Of a DNA stretch of 64,000 nucleotides, positions 8,755 to 19,316 are shown piece after piece. Position 1 is the stretch's first letter. Each line of letters starts with the position of its first letter. This DNA is from Nitrosomonas sp. (GTDB lineage Bacteria > Pseudomonadota > Gammaproteobacteria > Burkholderiales > Nitrosomonadaceae): positions 1 to 64,000 of the forward strand of contig JAMXAG010000015.1 of NCBI GenBank assembly GCA_024281675.1, given 5' to 3'. The notes beneath the pieces are model-generated. The model was not told where the DNA came from and ran no database searches. It worked only from the letters and a program-made list of their open reading frames with translations. The position numbers and the translations under genes are program-made.

Positions 8755-10591
8755 CGAAACTTCTATCAGTCCATGTGATAGCAAGTTTGATGCTAAGCGT
8801 TTTTGTGTAAATCTACCGCTTCAACCTGGTGTTTATCGCATGATGAATGCAAAAGGCGAGGTGATTTATGTCGGTAAAGCGGTAAGCCTAAAAAAACGTG
8901 TTTCTTCCTATTTCCAGAAAACCAATTTGAGTCCGAGAATTCGGATGATGGTTTCACAGATTGTCAGTGTTGAAACGACTGCGACGCGTTCTGAAGCCGA
9001 AGCGCTATTGCTTGAAAATAATCTGATCAAGAGTCTTAAGCCGCGTTATAACATCCTGTTTCGAGATGATAAATCTTATCCCTATGTCATTCTGAGCAAG
9101 CATGATTTTCCGCGACTGGGATTTTATCGTGGTGCTTTAGACAAAACGCAACGTTACTTCGGTCCTTTTCCAAACGCTGGAATCGTTCGTGAAAGTATTC
9201 AATTATTGCAAAAAGTTTTTCGCCTACGCACCTGTGAAGACAGTGTGTTTGGAAACCGCACACGCCCTTGTTTGTTGTTTCAAATCAAACGTTGCAGTGC
9301 ACCTTGCATCGATCAGATTTCTACACAGGAATACCAAACCGATGTGAAAAATGCTGAATTATTCTTACAAGGTAGGCAAACCGAAGTGATAGGTGCTATT
9401 GATAACAAAATGCAACAGGCAGCAGAGCGTATGGAATTTGAAAAAGCAGCTGTTTTGCGTGATCAAATTCAAGCGTTACGTAAGATTCGAGAGAGACAGT
9501 TTATTGATAGTGGTAAGGCAATGGATGCTGATGTCATTGCTCTAGCTACCTTGAAAGAAGAGACGCACAAAGTATGCGTTAATCTGGCCATGATTCGCGG
9601 TGGCCGTCACTTGGGCGATAAAAGCTTTTTTCCACATAATGCTGATGATTGTGATGCTTCTGCTATTATTGAAGCTTTTCTAGCACAACATTATTTAAAC
9701 CGTAGTGTGCCGCCATTGATTATCATCAGCCAAAAAATTCAACGCGAAGTACTCGAAGAATTATTAACGCAACAGTGTGGCCATAAAATCACATTGCAGT
9801 TTAATCCTATTGGTGAAAAGCGTGTATGGTTGGAAATGGCAACAGAAAATGCGCATCTGGCTTTAAAGCAAATGTGTGCCCGGCAATCGAGCCAAGAGAA
9901 ACGTTTGTTGGCATTGCAAGATGTATTGCAAATGCCTGGTTTGAATCGTATTGAATGTTTCGATATCAGTCATACTATGGGAGAAGCTACGGTAGCTTCT
10001 TGTGTGGTGTATGATAATTTTGCTATGCGCAATCAAGAATATCGCCGCTATAACATCACCGGTATAACGCCTGGTGATGATTATGCGGCTATGCGTGAAG
10101 CATTGTTTCGACGCTATCAAAAAATTGTCAGCGGTGAAAGCCAATTACCGGATCTGATATTAATCGATGGTGGCAAAGGACAAGTGAGCGCAGCGCAGGA
10201 TGCTTTGCAGGAGCTAGGTATCAACGAAGGGGTATTGCTCGGTGTGGCCAAAGGGGAAGCACGAAAACCAGGTCTGGAACAACTGATCCTTCCTCACGCT
10301 TCTAATGATCCAATGCAATTGCCCAGTGAACACCCTGCGTTACATTTGATTCAGCAAATCCGAGATGAAGCACATCGTTTTGCTATTCAAGGACATCGTA
10401 ACAAACGCGCCAAAATTAGAACCAGTTCTAGTCTGGAGAGTATCAGCGGTGTTGGCTCTAAACGGCGACAGCACTTACTGAGTCGTTTCGGTGGGTTAAA
10501 AGGTGTGTTGACGGCAAGTATTGAAGAATTGCAGAAAACGGAAGGAATCAGCCGGAGATTGGCAGAAAAAATATATCGCGAGCTCCATTAA
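8741..10591 (+). CDS. uvrC: Excinuclease ABC subunit C
   Basis: 616 aa, standard length. UvrC makes both incisions in nucleotide excision repair. Domains in order: GIY-YIG nuclease at about 26-105 (PGVYRMM, VIYVGKA, LLENNLIKSLKPRYN); Cys-rich linker (CLLFQIKRCSAPC) at about 175-190; UVR UvrB-binding motif (FEKAAVLRDQIQALRKI) at about 225-245; RNase H-like nuclease with FDISHTMGE and LILIDGGKGQ; and a C-terminal helix-hairpin-helix pair (SISGVGSKRRQHLLSRFGG). It overlaps the tautomerase gene and precedes pgsA, a common neighbour of uvrC. Confidence 0.96.
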   Translation: MVQTNETSISPCDSKFDAKRFCVNLPLQPGVYRMMNAKGEVIYVGKAVSLKKRVSSYFQKTNLSPRIRMMVSQIVSVETTATRSEAEALLLENNLIKSLKPRYNILFRDDKSYPYVILSKHDFPRLGFYRGALDKTQRYFGPFPNAGIVRESIQLLQKVFRLRTCEDSVFGNRTRPCLLFQIKRCSAPCIDQISTQEYQTDVKNAELFLQGRQTEVIGAIDNKMQQAAERMEFEKAAVLRDQIQALRKIRERQFIDSGKAMDADVIALATLKEETHKVCVNLAMIRGGRHLGDKSFFPHNADDCDASAIIEAFLAQHYLNRSVPPLIIISQKIQREVLEELLTQQCGHKITLQFNPIGEKRVWLEMATENAHLALKQMCARQSSQEKRLLALQDVLQMPGLNRIECFDISHTMGEATVASCVVYDNFAMRNQEYRRYNITGITPGDDYAAMREALFRRYQKIVSGESQLPDLILIDGGKGQVSAAQDALQELGINEGVLLGVAKGEARKPGLEQLILPHASNDPMQLPSEHPALHLIQQIRDEAHRFAIQGHRNKRAKIRTSSSLESISGVGSKRRQHLLSRFGGLKGVLTASIEELQKTEGISRRLAEKIYRELH

Positions 10592-10654
10592 ATTTGGCAA
10601 CCAAACATCTTTCTCATCTGTTTATTTACAATCTCTTATGAATCCTTTTTGAGA

Positions 10655-11239
10655 ATGCTTTACAACCTACCTAATTTTCTTACTTTTTTACGAATACTGG
10701 CTATCCCGTTATTTGTCGGAATTTTCTATTTTCCGCATACTTGGTTATTACCGGCCAATCAGAATTTGATTGCCACTTTGATTTTTGCGGGTGCTGCAAT
10801 TACCGATTGGCTGGATGGCTATTTAGCGCGTGTTATGAATCAGACATCTGCCTTTGGCGCTTTTCTCGATCCAGTGGCTGATAAGTTAATGGTCTCCGCT
10901 GCATTGATTGTCCTGGTATATTTAGGACGATTAGACGCACCGATTGCACTGATTATCATTGGTCGAGAAATTGCCGTGTCAGCATTGCGTGAATGGATGG
11001 CTCAAATTGGTAAATCAAAAAGTGTGGCGGTTTCTTTTTTGGGAAAAATCAAAACATCATCTCAAATGGTTGCTATCCCGTTGCTGCTCTATCATGACAC
11101 TATCGGCGAAGATTTTGATGCGCAGCAAATTGGCACATGGTTGATCTACGTTGCTGCTGTCTTAACACTTTGGTCGATGTTTTATTATTTAAAAGCCGCG
11201 TTACCGCAAGCACTTAAGGAAGAAAAGAAGAATTTTTGA
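10655..11239 (+). CDS. pgsA: CDP-diacylglycerol-glycerol-3-phosphate 3-phosphatidyltransferase
   Basis: 194 aa from ATG 10655 (a TTG two codons earlier is possible). It makes phosphatidylglycerol phosphate from CDP-diacylglycerol in the inner membrane. The CDP-alcohol phosphotransferase signature is complete near residues 50-75: DWLDGYLAR, then G, DPVAD with the four spaced aspartates. Several hydrophobic helices and the N-terminal MLYNLPNFLTFLRI are typical. It follows uvrC by 63 bp, the usual proteobacterial order. Confidence 0.94.
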   Translation: MLYNLPNFLTFLRILAIPLFVGIFYFPHTWLLPANQNLIATLIFAGAAITDWLDGYLARVMNQTSAFGAFLDPVADKLMVSAALIVLVYLGRLDAPIALIIIGREIAVSALREWMAQIGKSKSVAVSFLGKIKTSSQMVAIPLLLYHDTIGEDFDAQQIGTWLIYVAAVLTLWSMFYYLKAALPQALKEEKKNF

Positions 11240-11282
11240 TGGCGGCTATTTATTCTGATTGCAGTAGCGATCTTTGTTGTCT

Positions 11283-11316
11283 CGTTAATGAGCAAGTATT
11301 GCACTCCGATTCGGGT
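11283..11316. repeat. Short repeat related to 12604-12637
   Basis: The 34 bp around CTCGTTAATGAG...TCCGATT recur with a few changes at 12604-12637, in the same orientation, on the other side of the lipoprotein gene. Read on the minus strand both give similar peptides (IGVQYLLINE and IGLRHFLINE). This may be a gene remnant or a dispersed repeat. Nothing else in 11240-11414 looks like a gene. Confidence 0.35.
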
Positions 11317-11414
11317 TTAAATCGTATGGTAGGCTTTCAAATAACTTGCTGAGTCAAACAGAATGATCAGACCATGCATTCAGATGGCCCCAATTTATAT
11401 AGCTATTTCTCCAA

Positions 11415-12410
11415 CTAATGCTGGGGGGATAAAGTTTCGCGGAAGGTCTCCACAAGATCCTTCAGATCTTGAATGACTTGCCGGGCCTCATTTTCTTTAA
11501 GAGCTCGAATGTGACGATGATGGTCTATGGCAATATCATCAAGTTTCATGGTGCTATAGGGAAGTGTTGCTTTTGCGACATAACCTTTCACTTCCTGTAA
11601 TAATTCTTCCGGCGTCAACCCAAAGGTCGATAGTAAGGCTTCATCATACTCGTATCCATTATTAACCAAGTAGATATATTGCCCAAGTTTAGCCATATTT
11701 TGTTTATTCCCAAATATAAAATAATGCATAAGAGCCCAAGCTTGCGAATGCGCATGAGTGGGCTCGTTATTATCATGATAGTTCGTTTGATCTGAGAGGA
11801 ATTCTTTCATTGGAATCCAGCTGGCCTGATGCTTCATGAGCATCCACCTATCATATTGAGGGTTTCCGAATGTCACAAGGCCACGGTTAAATTCGAAGGT
11901 TTCAAACATAGTTGCCAAACCTTCATTGAACCAACTGGGAATAATGGCAGGATGTTTGGAAAGCAGATAATGGATGTATTCATGGTAGACAATCGGGTAT
12001 TGAGGATTTTCTTCGAAGGGAATGGCATATAGTGCAATATAATTTTCCCCTTGAATAAAGTACCCAGCAGTGTTCTCTGACGGTCGGAATGGAGCAAACG
12101 AGTTTTGATTCTTGAAAAGATAGATCCTGACAGGGACAGTTTCTTCAAACGGTGGAATGGTTGTAATTTTTAGTGCAGTGGCACGAAAAACTTCAAATTC
12201 TTTCACAAAATTAAGCGCAACTTTTTCCTGAGCATTCGTGTAGACGATAAAGTTTTTACTTTGGATTTCTTTCCACTCATCAAGATTGGCAAAGGGGTCG
12301 ACAGTTGCACATCCACCTAGTAACAAGATCCACCAGAACACACTTATGCGCAGTGCAGCATTCTTACACCAGCCCCAAACCACATTATTATTTAAAAAAT
12401 TTCGCCTCAT
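11415..12410 (-). CDS. Outer-surface or periplasmic lipoprotein with a gluzincin metallopeptidase domain
   Basis: 331 aa. A signal sequence ends in a lipobox (LLLGGC, lipidated Cys34). The body is a peptidase MA-like domain: HEYIH supplies His143, Glu144 and His147, and FNEGLA supplies the third zinc ligand Glu163, the classic gluzincin spacing. Flanking sequence (VRIYLFKNQNSFAPF, GYFIQGENYIALYA) resembles the DUF1570-type uncharacterised peptidases. Substrate unknown. It is the last gene of a packed minus-strand run and begins 8 bases after the small ORF's stop. Confidence 0.78.
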   Translation of the reverse strand: MRRNFLNNNVVWGWCKNAALRISVFWWILLLGGCATVDPFANLDEWKEIQSKNFIVYTNAQEKVALNFVKEFEVFRATALKITTIPPFEETVPVRIYLFKNQNSFAPFRPSENTAGYFIQGENYIALYAIPFEENPQYPIVYHEYIHYLLSKHPAIIPSWFNEGLATMFETFEFNRGLVTFGNPQYDRWMLMKHQASWIPMKEFLSDQTNYHDNNEPTHAHSQAWALMHYFIFGNKQNMAKLGQYIYLVNNGYEYDEALLSTFGLTPEELLQEVKGYVAKATLPYSTMKLDDIAIDHHRHIRALKENEARQVIQDLKDLVETFRETLSPQH

Positions 12411-12418
12411 TCTGTCAA

Positions 12419-12742
12419 TCAGCGTTCAATGTTGATTAAGCTCTGTTTCTGGCAACGGCCAAGAAATCCGAACAAAGAATTATGCTCACTCGGATCGTGG
12501 CGGCCAGTACTGCGCATATGATTTCCAGAGACTATTGAAGCAATGGGCATAACCATGTCCGTGGGATGGGGTGCATCAAGCAAGTTCATTTTTGTTAAGA
12601 CTGCCTCGTTAATGAGAAAGTGCCGCAGTCCGATTAGGCCTCTTACCAGTGGTTCGAGGAATTTCATGAAACAATCATAAAAAAGGATTGAAGAGTAGTT
12701 CGAAACCGCCAGACCAAGCAAAACAAATTTCCAAGCCATCAT
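12419..12742 (-). CDS. Hypothetical small protein
   Basis: 107 aa; its ATG directly follows the ferredoxin stop codon (TAAATG) and its stop lies 8 bases before the lipoprotein gene. The spacing fits a translationally coupled member of the run. The N-terminus is hydrophobic (MMAWKFVLLGLAV), the rest polar, with no motif known to me. Part of it (LIGLRHFLINEAV) resembles a remnant downstream at 11283-11316. It could also be a decayed gene, so confidence is low. Confidence 0.4.
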   Translation of the reverse strand: MMAWKFVLLGLAVSNYSSILFYDCFMKFLEPLVRGLIGLRHFLINEAVLTKMNLLDAPHPTDMVMPIASIVSGNHMRSTGRHDPSEHNSLFGFLGRCQKQSLINIER

Positions 12743-13505
<763 letters not shown>

Positions 13506-14048
13506 TTAGTTTTTTTCCAAAAGCTGATAAAAAACTTCACCCGCTTTTCCATTTCTACGCACAACCCAAGGGTCACCTGGGATCCAGTGGTTATTGCTTT
13601 CGATATAAATCTTTCCATTGGCCTCAAGATGCGGTGGTATTTTTTCTAATATTTCTGGCAACAAACCAAGGCGATAAGGTGGATCAAGAAAAATGAGGTT
13701 GAATTTTTGTGCATTCGCTTGAAGAAATGCAATTGCGTCCATTTTTAGCACAGAAATTTGCGTGGCTTGAAGTTTCTCCTTATTTTCATGTAATGCACGT
13801 AATGTCACTGAATCATTATCAATCATGATCACTGATCGTGCGCCACGTGAAGCCGCCTCAAAACCCAGTACACCACTTCCCGCGAACAGATCCAAACAAT
13901 TCAATCCTGTTAAATCTTGTCCTAGCCAATTAAATAAGGTTTCGCGTATACGGTTTGCGGTAGGTCGGAGATCGGTACGATTAGGAAAATGAATCAATCG
14001 GCTGCGCCAGTAACCCCCGATAATACGGATTTTTCTTGCAGTTACCAT
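13506..14048 (-). CDS. rsmD: 16S rRNA (guanine966-N2)-methyltransferase
   Basis: 180 aa from ATG 14048; a TTG at 14066 immediately after the M16 stop is an alternative. RsmD methylates G966 of 16S rRNA in the assembled 30S subunit. Visible motifs: RIIGGYWRSR, the substrate motif RPTANRIRETLFNWL, the SAM-binding LDLFAGSGVLGFEAASRGA, and the catalytic FLDPPY. It is sandwiched between the M16 homologue and coaD with almost no spacing; rsmD-coaD is a widespread pair. Confidence 0.94.
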   Translation of the reverse strand: MVTARKIRIIGGYWRSRLIHFPNRTDLRPTANRIRETLFNWLGQDLTGLNCLDLFAGSGVLGFEAASRGARSVIMIDNDSVTLRALHENKEKLQATQISVLKMDAIAFLQANAQKFNLIFLDPPYRLGLLPEILEKIPPHLEANGKIYIESNNHWIPGDPWVVRRNGKAGEVFYQLLEKN

Positions 14049-14066
14049 CAATGTTTGCAAATTCAA

Positions 14067-15371
14067 TTATTCAGCAGCACCCACGATGACAGCCACCATA
14101 CCATTCGGTTGAATTCGACGCTTGAAGGCTTCGTGTACTTGTTCTACGGTTACCGTTTCAACTGCGACCAGATAATCGGACAAATAGGTGAGTGGTAATT
14201 GATAAAAACCGATCATGGCAAGAAATCCCAGTATTTTGCTGTTACTATCGATACGCAGCGGAAATCCCCCAATCAGATTTTGTTTAGCTGCATCCAATTC
14301 TGCTTGAGTTGGGCCAGAAGCAACAAAATCGATTAACACTTTTTGGGTCAATGAAAAGGCTTCTTCTGATTGCTCTTTTTTGGTTTGTAGTCCGACCAAA
14401 AAAGGCCCTTGTTGTTTGAAGGGTGAGAAAAAGCTATAAACACTATAAGCTAATCCGCGTTTTTGACGAATTTCTTCCATCAAACGTGATACAAATCCAC
14501 CGCCGCCTAGAATATGGTTTCCCACCAATAATGGAAAATAATCAGGATCGGCACGACGTAATCCTGGATAGGCAAAATGAATGTGACTTTGTGTTGCCGG
14601 ATGGGGAATTTTTTTTGTTCCCGCTGCCGGTATTTGAACCTGCGGGATATCAGCTTGTTTTTCTCCAATAGGTAAATGCTTTGTTAATGACTCTGCAATC
14701 TCTTTGGCTTGTTGATGTGTTACATCACCAATCATAGCGACAACGGTATTTTTCGCGACATAGTACGAGCGGTAAAAAGCTAACAAATCATCACGGTGTA
14801 ATGCGTTGAGCGTTTCGATTTCTCCCGCATCATTGAGTCCATAAGGATGAGTGCCATAAAGCATTTTGTTCAGTTCCCGATCTGCAATGTAATCCGGCTT
14901 CATGCTTGATTCTTTAATACTGGCTACAATTCTTGCTTTCTCGCGTGTCAAGACGGCTTCTGGAAACTGTGGAAACTGAATGATGTTTGCTAAGATATTT
15001 AACGCCTGAACACGTTCACGCTCACTGCTTAAAGTCCTTAAAGCTACACCAGCCCTATCGCGGTCAAAATTACCGTTCAATTGTGCGCCGATATCGGCTA
15101 ATGCTGTTGCAATTTGATCTTCGGATAGTTCTTTTGCGCCCAAGTTAAGTAAATGGCGCACTAGATTGGCTAAACCTGATTGATCGCGCGTATCCATACT
15201 GCTGCCAGCCGCGAATTCAATACTGACATCAAGAATTGGCAAATCATGGTTTTCAACAAAGTATACCTTGACGCCATTGGCTGTTTGCCAGTGTTGAATG
15301 TTGAGCGATGCCAATGCATCTTGTACTAACACACCCAATAGAAAAATAACTATATATAATATTTTATGCAT
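14067..15371 (-). CDS. M16 peptidase homologue, non-catalytic type
   Basis: 434 aa with a signal peptide (MHKILYIVIFLLGVLVQDALA), so periplasmic. The M16 fold is clear: VKVYFVENHDLPILDVSIEF at the start, an internal second domain (LLVGNHILGGGGFVSRLMEEIRQKRGLAYSVYS). Where active members have HxxEH this protein has RHLLNLGA, so it cannot bind zinc that way. The R...Y motif of the second subunit (RQKRGLAYSVY) is kept. Known systems pair this type with an active M16 encoded next door; here the upstream gene is ppc, so the partner is elsewhere or absent. Confidence 0.85.
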   Translation of the reverse strand: MHKILYIVIFLLGVLVQDALASLNIQHWQTANGVKVYFVENHDLPILDVSIEFAAGSSMDTRDQSGLANLVRHLLNLGAKELSEDQIATALADIGAQLNGNFDRDRAGVALRTLSSERERVQALNILANIIQFPQFPEAVLTREKARIVASIKESSMKPDYIADRELNKMLYGTHPYGLNDAGEIETLNALHRDDLLAFYRSYYVAKNTVVAMIGDVTHQQAKEIAESLTKHLPIGEKQADIPQVQIPAAGTKKIPHPATQSHIHFAYPGLRRADPDYFPLLVGNHILGGGGFVSRLMEEIRQKRGLAYSVYSFFSPFKQQGPFLVGLQTKKEQSEEAFSLTQKVLIDFVASGPTQAELDAAKQNLIGGFPLRIDSNSKILGFLAMIGFYQLPLTYLSDYLVAVETVTVEQVHEAFKRRIQPNGMVAVIVGAAE

Positions 15372-15429
15372 TTAACAAACCTGTAACTTTTCCAATACTA
15401 TAAATTGTAATCATTGATTTTTGTATGGA

Positions 15430-18240
15430 CTAACCGCTATTTCTCAATCCAGCCGATACACCATTGATGGTCAAATGAATAGCGCGCTTTACCTCTGGGC
15501 TATCTTCACCGGATCGATAGCGGCGTAATAATTCCACCTGCAAATGATTCAGTGGATCAATATAGGGTGTCCGATTGCGGATGCTGCGTGCTAGTGTCGG
15601 ATTGTCTTGTAACAATTCGGTATTGCCAGTAACAGCGAAAAGCCATTTATTACTTCTCTTCCACTCTTCCTGAATACGCGCAAAGATTTGTTCACGTACA
15701 GTGATATTGCCCACCAATTCTGCGTAGCGCGAAGCGATGCCCATATCAGTTTTAGCCAACACCATATCCATATTTGACAACAAGGTTTGCATAAAAGGCC
15801 AGTTCCGATACATTTCCTGCAATAGCGCTAAGCCTTGTCCGGGCTGCTTTTCATTGGTTACAAAAGTTTCTACTGCAAAACCAAAACCATACCAGCCCGG
15901 CAACATTATGCGATTCAAACTCCAACTGAATACCCAAGGTATTGCACGTAAATCTTCAATGGCTTCCGAATTCGTTCGAGATGGAGGACGGCTACCAATA
16001 TGCAATCCTGACATTTCTCGAATCGCGGTCGATTCGAGGAAAAATTCTTTAAATTCTGGAGTTTCATAAATCAGGCTGCGATATGCTGCAAACGAAGTCG
16101 ATGCCAAAGATTCCATCGCCTGATAATAACGTTCTGCGTTTTCACCAATCGTGTCGTGACCGAAAAGAGTCGCTTCTATCGTTGCCGCCGCGAGTGTCTC
16201 AAGGTTACGTCGGCCTATTTCGCGTTCCGCATATTTACTGCTGATGACTTCTCCTTGTTCAGTCAAGCGGATTTGACCATTCACACTACCTGGCGGTTGC
16301 GCCAAAATGCTTTGATAACTGGGTCCGCCGCCGCGACCAACCGTGCCGCCACGTCCGTGAAACAAGCGCAATTGGATGTTATGTTTGGCAAAAATCTTGG
16401 TCAAGTTGATTTCAGCTTTGTAGATTTCCCAGTTGGATGAAATGAATCCCCCATCTTTATTGCTATCCGAGTAACCCAACATCACCTCTTGCACGTTTCC
16501 TCGCGATGCGAGTAACTCACGATAGTAAGGCAAAGAGAATAGTTGATGCATAATATCGCCGCAGCTTCGTAAATCAGCAATGGTCTCAAATAAAGGAATA
16601 ATATTGACATGCAACACTGCATTTGACCCGGCCTGCAACAACCCTACTTCCTGGAGCATATAGGCCACTTCCAGTACATTAACAATGCTCGTTGTCATGG
16701 AAATGATGTAGTTGGGCATAGCTGCACAGCCAAAGCGCCGCTGAATATCTGCCGCACATTGCAGTATGTGTAATTCCGACTGGGCAATTTCAGAACACTG
16801 TTGATACGAAGCGAAAGGCGTTCTCGGCTTGCTAATCTGTGACAACAACCATTCAATACGCGCTGCTTCATTCAACGATAAGTAATCCTGACTGGTTGGT
16901 GTGCTCAAGCGAAACAATTCCGCCACTACTTGCTCGTGCACCTTACTGTGCTGCCGCATATCTAATGGTGCCAAATGAAAGCCAAAAACATCCACGGCAC
17001 GTCGGAAATTGCGTAATGATCTGCGCGCTATCCAGTGGGATTTATGTTGTTGAAGCGAATCGATGATGATGTCGAGATCTTGCAAGAATTCCGTGCTATT
17101 GGCATACGGCGGTTCAGAATTTGCAGTATCGGATAGTGCCAATTGATTATTTAAGCATCGACTGGTGGCTGCTAAGCGCGCGCCAATTTTAACGAAGATG
17201 CGACGATAAGGTTCGTCGGATCGATTGGGAATATCCGGTGAAGTGGCCGCGAGTGCTTTTACAGCATCACTCACAGTAACGATACGTTCTGTAATACTCA
17301 TGGATTGACTGAGTTTACGGACTTCCTCCAAATAGAATTCCATTGCCACGGAGGATTGACGTTCCATTGCGCGTAACATCACTTCATGCGTCACAAATGG
17401 ATTGCCGTCACGATCACCACCTATCCAACTACCAATACGTAGGAAAGAAGCCACCGGTGGTGCTTTGTCCTGCAGATGCGATTCCAGAAGGTCCTCTATT
17501 TTTGCGTAAATATAGGGGATTTCTGTCAAAAAGGTATAGCTGTAATAAGCGAGTCCATTCTCGATTTCGTCATAGACCGATAATCGTGTAGTGCGTAACA
17601 TGCGGGTTTGCCACAACAATTGAATGGTTGCGCGTAAACCTTCTTCATTATGTCGTTTTTCATTGGGTGTCATTTCCATTTGCGCACGCTCTCTGAGCAA
17701 GCGTTCAATGGTTAACTGGCAATCCAAAATACTGCGTCGTTGTACTTCCGTGGGGTGCGCTGTTAAAACGGGTGATACCATTGCTTTACTGAAGAAACCA
17801 GCCAGGAAGGATAAATCTCTTCCGCTGTTTAATACTCGCTCGAGTGCCAGCGTAACGCCACCAGGTTGAGGCGCTGATGCTCTGCGTAAATGCATACGGC
17901 GGCGGCGATTGTGATGTACGTCTTCAGCAATGTTGGATAACAGTGAAAAATAACTAAAGGCACGAACGACGGGTAAAGATACCTTGTCGCTTAACTGGCT
18001 CAATATCACTTTCAGTTCTTGGCGTGCTTGTGGGTCTTGATCGCGGCGAAAACGAATCGCTGTTTGGCGAATATTTTCCACCAATTCGAAAGCAGCGTCA
18101 CCTTCTTGTTCGCGCAGCGTATCCCCAAGCATTCTGCCTAGGAAACGTATATCTTCACGTAGCGGCAAGTCTTTATCATGTTCATCCAAAGTTTCCTCAA
18201 TGGATTGATTCGAATCATTCATTCCGGTGATATCCATCAT
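15430..18240 (-). CDS. ppc: Phosphoenolpyruvate carboxylase
   Basis: 936 aa, normal length. It carboxylates PEP to oxaloacetate to refill the TCA cycle, useful in an autotroph. The first signature, LTAHPTEVQRRS, holds the catalytic histidine near residue 158. The second, LFHGRGGTVGRGGGP, holds the glycine loop with its arginine near 600. The substrate-binding GYSDSNKDGG precedes it, and the protein ends in the conserved AGLRNSG (usually AGxRNTG). It is monocistronic and divergent from hemC. Confidence 0.96.
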   Translation of the reverse strand: MMDITGMNDSNQSIEETLDEHDKDLPLREDIRFLGRMLGDTLREQEGDAAFELVENIRQTAIRFRRDQDPQARQELKVILSQLSDKVSLPVVRAFSYFSLLSNIAEDVHHNRRRRMHLRRASAPQPGGVTLALERVLNSGRDLSFLAGFFSKAMVSPVLTAHPTEVQRRSILDCQLTIERLLRERAQMEMTPNEKRHNEEGLRATIQLLWQTRMLRTTRLSVYDEIENGLAYYSYTFLTEIPYIYAKIEDLLESHLQDKAPPVASFLRIGSWIGGDRDGNPFVTHEVMLRAMERQSSVAMEFYLEEVRKLSQSMSITERIVTVSDAVKALAATSPDIPNRSDEPYRRIFVKIGARLAATSRCLNNQLALSDTANSEPPYANSTEFLQDLDIIIDSLQQHKSHWIARRSLRNFRRAVDVFGFHLAPLDMRQHSKVHEQVVAELFRLSTPTSQDYLSLNEAARIEWLLSQISKPRTPFASYQQCSEIAQSELHILQCAADIQRRFGCAAMPNYIISMTTSIVNVLEVAYMLQEVGLLQAGSNAVLHVNIIPLFETIADLRSCGDIMHQLFSLPYYRELLASRGNVQEVMLGYSDSNKDGGFISSNWEIYKAEINLTKIFAKHNIQLRLFHGRGGTVGRGGGPSYQSILAQPPGSVNGQIRLTEQGEVISSKYAEREIGRRNLETLAAATIEATLFGHDTIGENAERYYQAMESLASTSFAAYRSLIYETPEFKEFFLESTAIREMSGLHIGSRPPSRTNSEAIEDLRAIPWVFSWSLNRIMLPGWYGFGFAVETFVTNEKQPGQGLALLQEMYRNWPFMQTLLSNMDMVLAKTDMGIASRYAELVGNITVREQIFARIQEEWKRSNKWLFAVTGNTELLQDNPTLARSIRNRTPYIDPLNHLQVELLRRYRSGEDSPEVKRAIHLTINGVSAGLRNSG

Positions 18241-18357
18241 GCGATTGCACGCACTGCAAAATACGCAACGTACGTAAAACAGCCATGACTATTATCGACC
18301 ATGTTAAAATGACTATCAGTAAAAAGTTTTTGTATTTCTTTCATTTTTATAATTTTA

Positions 18358-19314
18358 ATGTCCAATTCTTATACATTACCCAAAAAAATTGTCATCGCTT
18401 CACGTGAAAGCTTATTGGCTATGTGGCAAGCTGAACATATTCAGCATCGTTTACTTGAATTATACCCGCAAACTGACATCAGCATACTCGGCATGACAAC
18501 TCGAGGCGATCAAATACTCGATCAATCACTCTCTAAAATAGGCGGCAAAGGTTTGTTCATCAAAGAGTTAGAGCAAGCCTTGGAAGATGGCAGTGCCGAC
18601 ATCGCCGTGCATTCCATGAAAGATATGCCGATGAATGTGCCAGAAGGCTTTAAGCTTGCCGTGATTACTGAGAGGGAAGATCCTCATGACGCGTTTGTTT
18701 CCAATCAGTATAGTAGTTTGGATGCATTACCGCCAGGCAGCATTGTCGGTACTTCCAGTTTGCGGCGAGAAAGTCAGTTACGCGCACGATTTCCCCATCT
18801 CAAGGTACAACCATTACGCGGTAATGTGCAAACTCGGTTACGCAAGCTCGATGAAGGCCAGTATGCAGCGATTATTCTTGCTGCGGCTGGATTGAAGAGG
18901 CTTGGCTTGTCTGATCGCATCGCGGCATTATTACCTTCGGAACAGAGTCTACCAGCAGTGGGGCAAGGTGCATTAGGGATTGAGTGCCGCGCCGATCGCC
19001 CAGATCTGGTGGAATGGTTACAACCGCTGCATCATCAAACCACGGCATATTGTGTCGAAGCCGAGCGTGCAATGAGCCGCGTGTTGGGTGGTAGTTGCCA
19101 AGTTCCTTTAGGAGCGTTTGGTGAAATTTTTGATGGCGTACTACAATTACGCGGCTTTGTTGCGCAACCGGATGGGTTACGTATCGTCAGTGATACCATT
19201 TCTGGACAACCAACACAGGGCTTACAATTGGGTCAACTATTGGCAGAAAAATTAATTCATCAAGGAGCGGGTGAAATTCTAGCGGCGCTCGTTCCTGCAG
19301 AAGGCTGGAAATAA
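18358..19314 (+). CDS. hemC: Hydroxymethylbilane synthase (porphobilinogen deaminase)
   Basis: 318 aa. It joins four porphobilinogens into hydroxymethylbilane. Visible: [40 protein letters not shown] (catalytic Asp in the KD pair), the GTSSLRR substrate motif, and [11 protein letters not shown], in which Cys247 carries the dipyrromethane cofactor. First gene of hemC-hemD-hemY; the hemD frame opens two bases after its stop. Confidence 0.96.
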   Translation: MSNSYTLPKKIVIASRESLLAMWQAEHIQHRLLELYPQTDISILGMTTRGDQILDQSLSKIGGKGLFIKELEQALEDGSADIAVHSMKDMPMNVPEGFKLAVITEREDPHDAFVSNQYSSLDALPPGSIVGTSSLRRESQLRARFPHLKVQPLRGNVQTRLRKLDEGQYAAIILAAAGLKRLGLSDRIAALLPSEQSLPAVGQGALGIECRADRPDLVEWLQPLHHQTTAYCVEAERAMSRVLGGSCQVPLGAFGEIFDGVLQLRGFVAQPDGLRIVSDTISGQPTQGLQLGQLLAEKLIHQGAGEILAALVPAEGWK

Positions 19315-19316
19315 TT

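Noticed and set aside
11238-11351. Short frames after pgsA, including a hydrophobic one in frame past its TGA stop
   Set aside because: The hydrophobic frame has no upstream start codon and the other is 37 codons with no ribosome-binding site; read-through of the TGA is not supported by anything seen.
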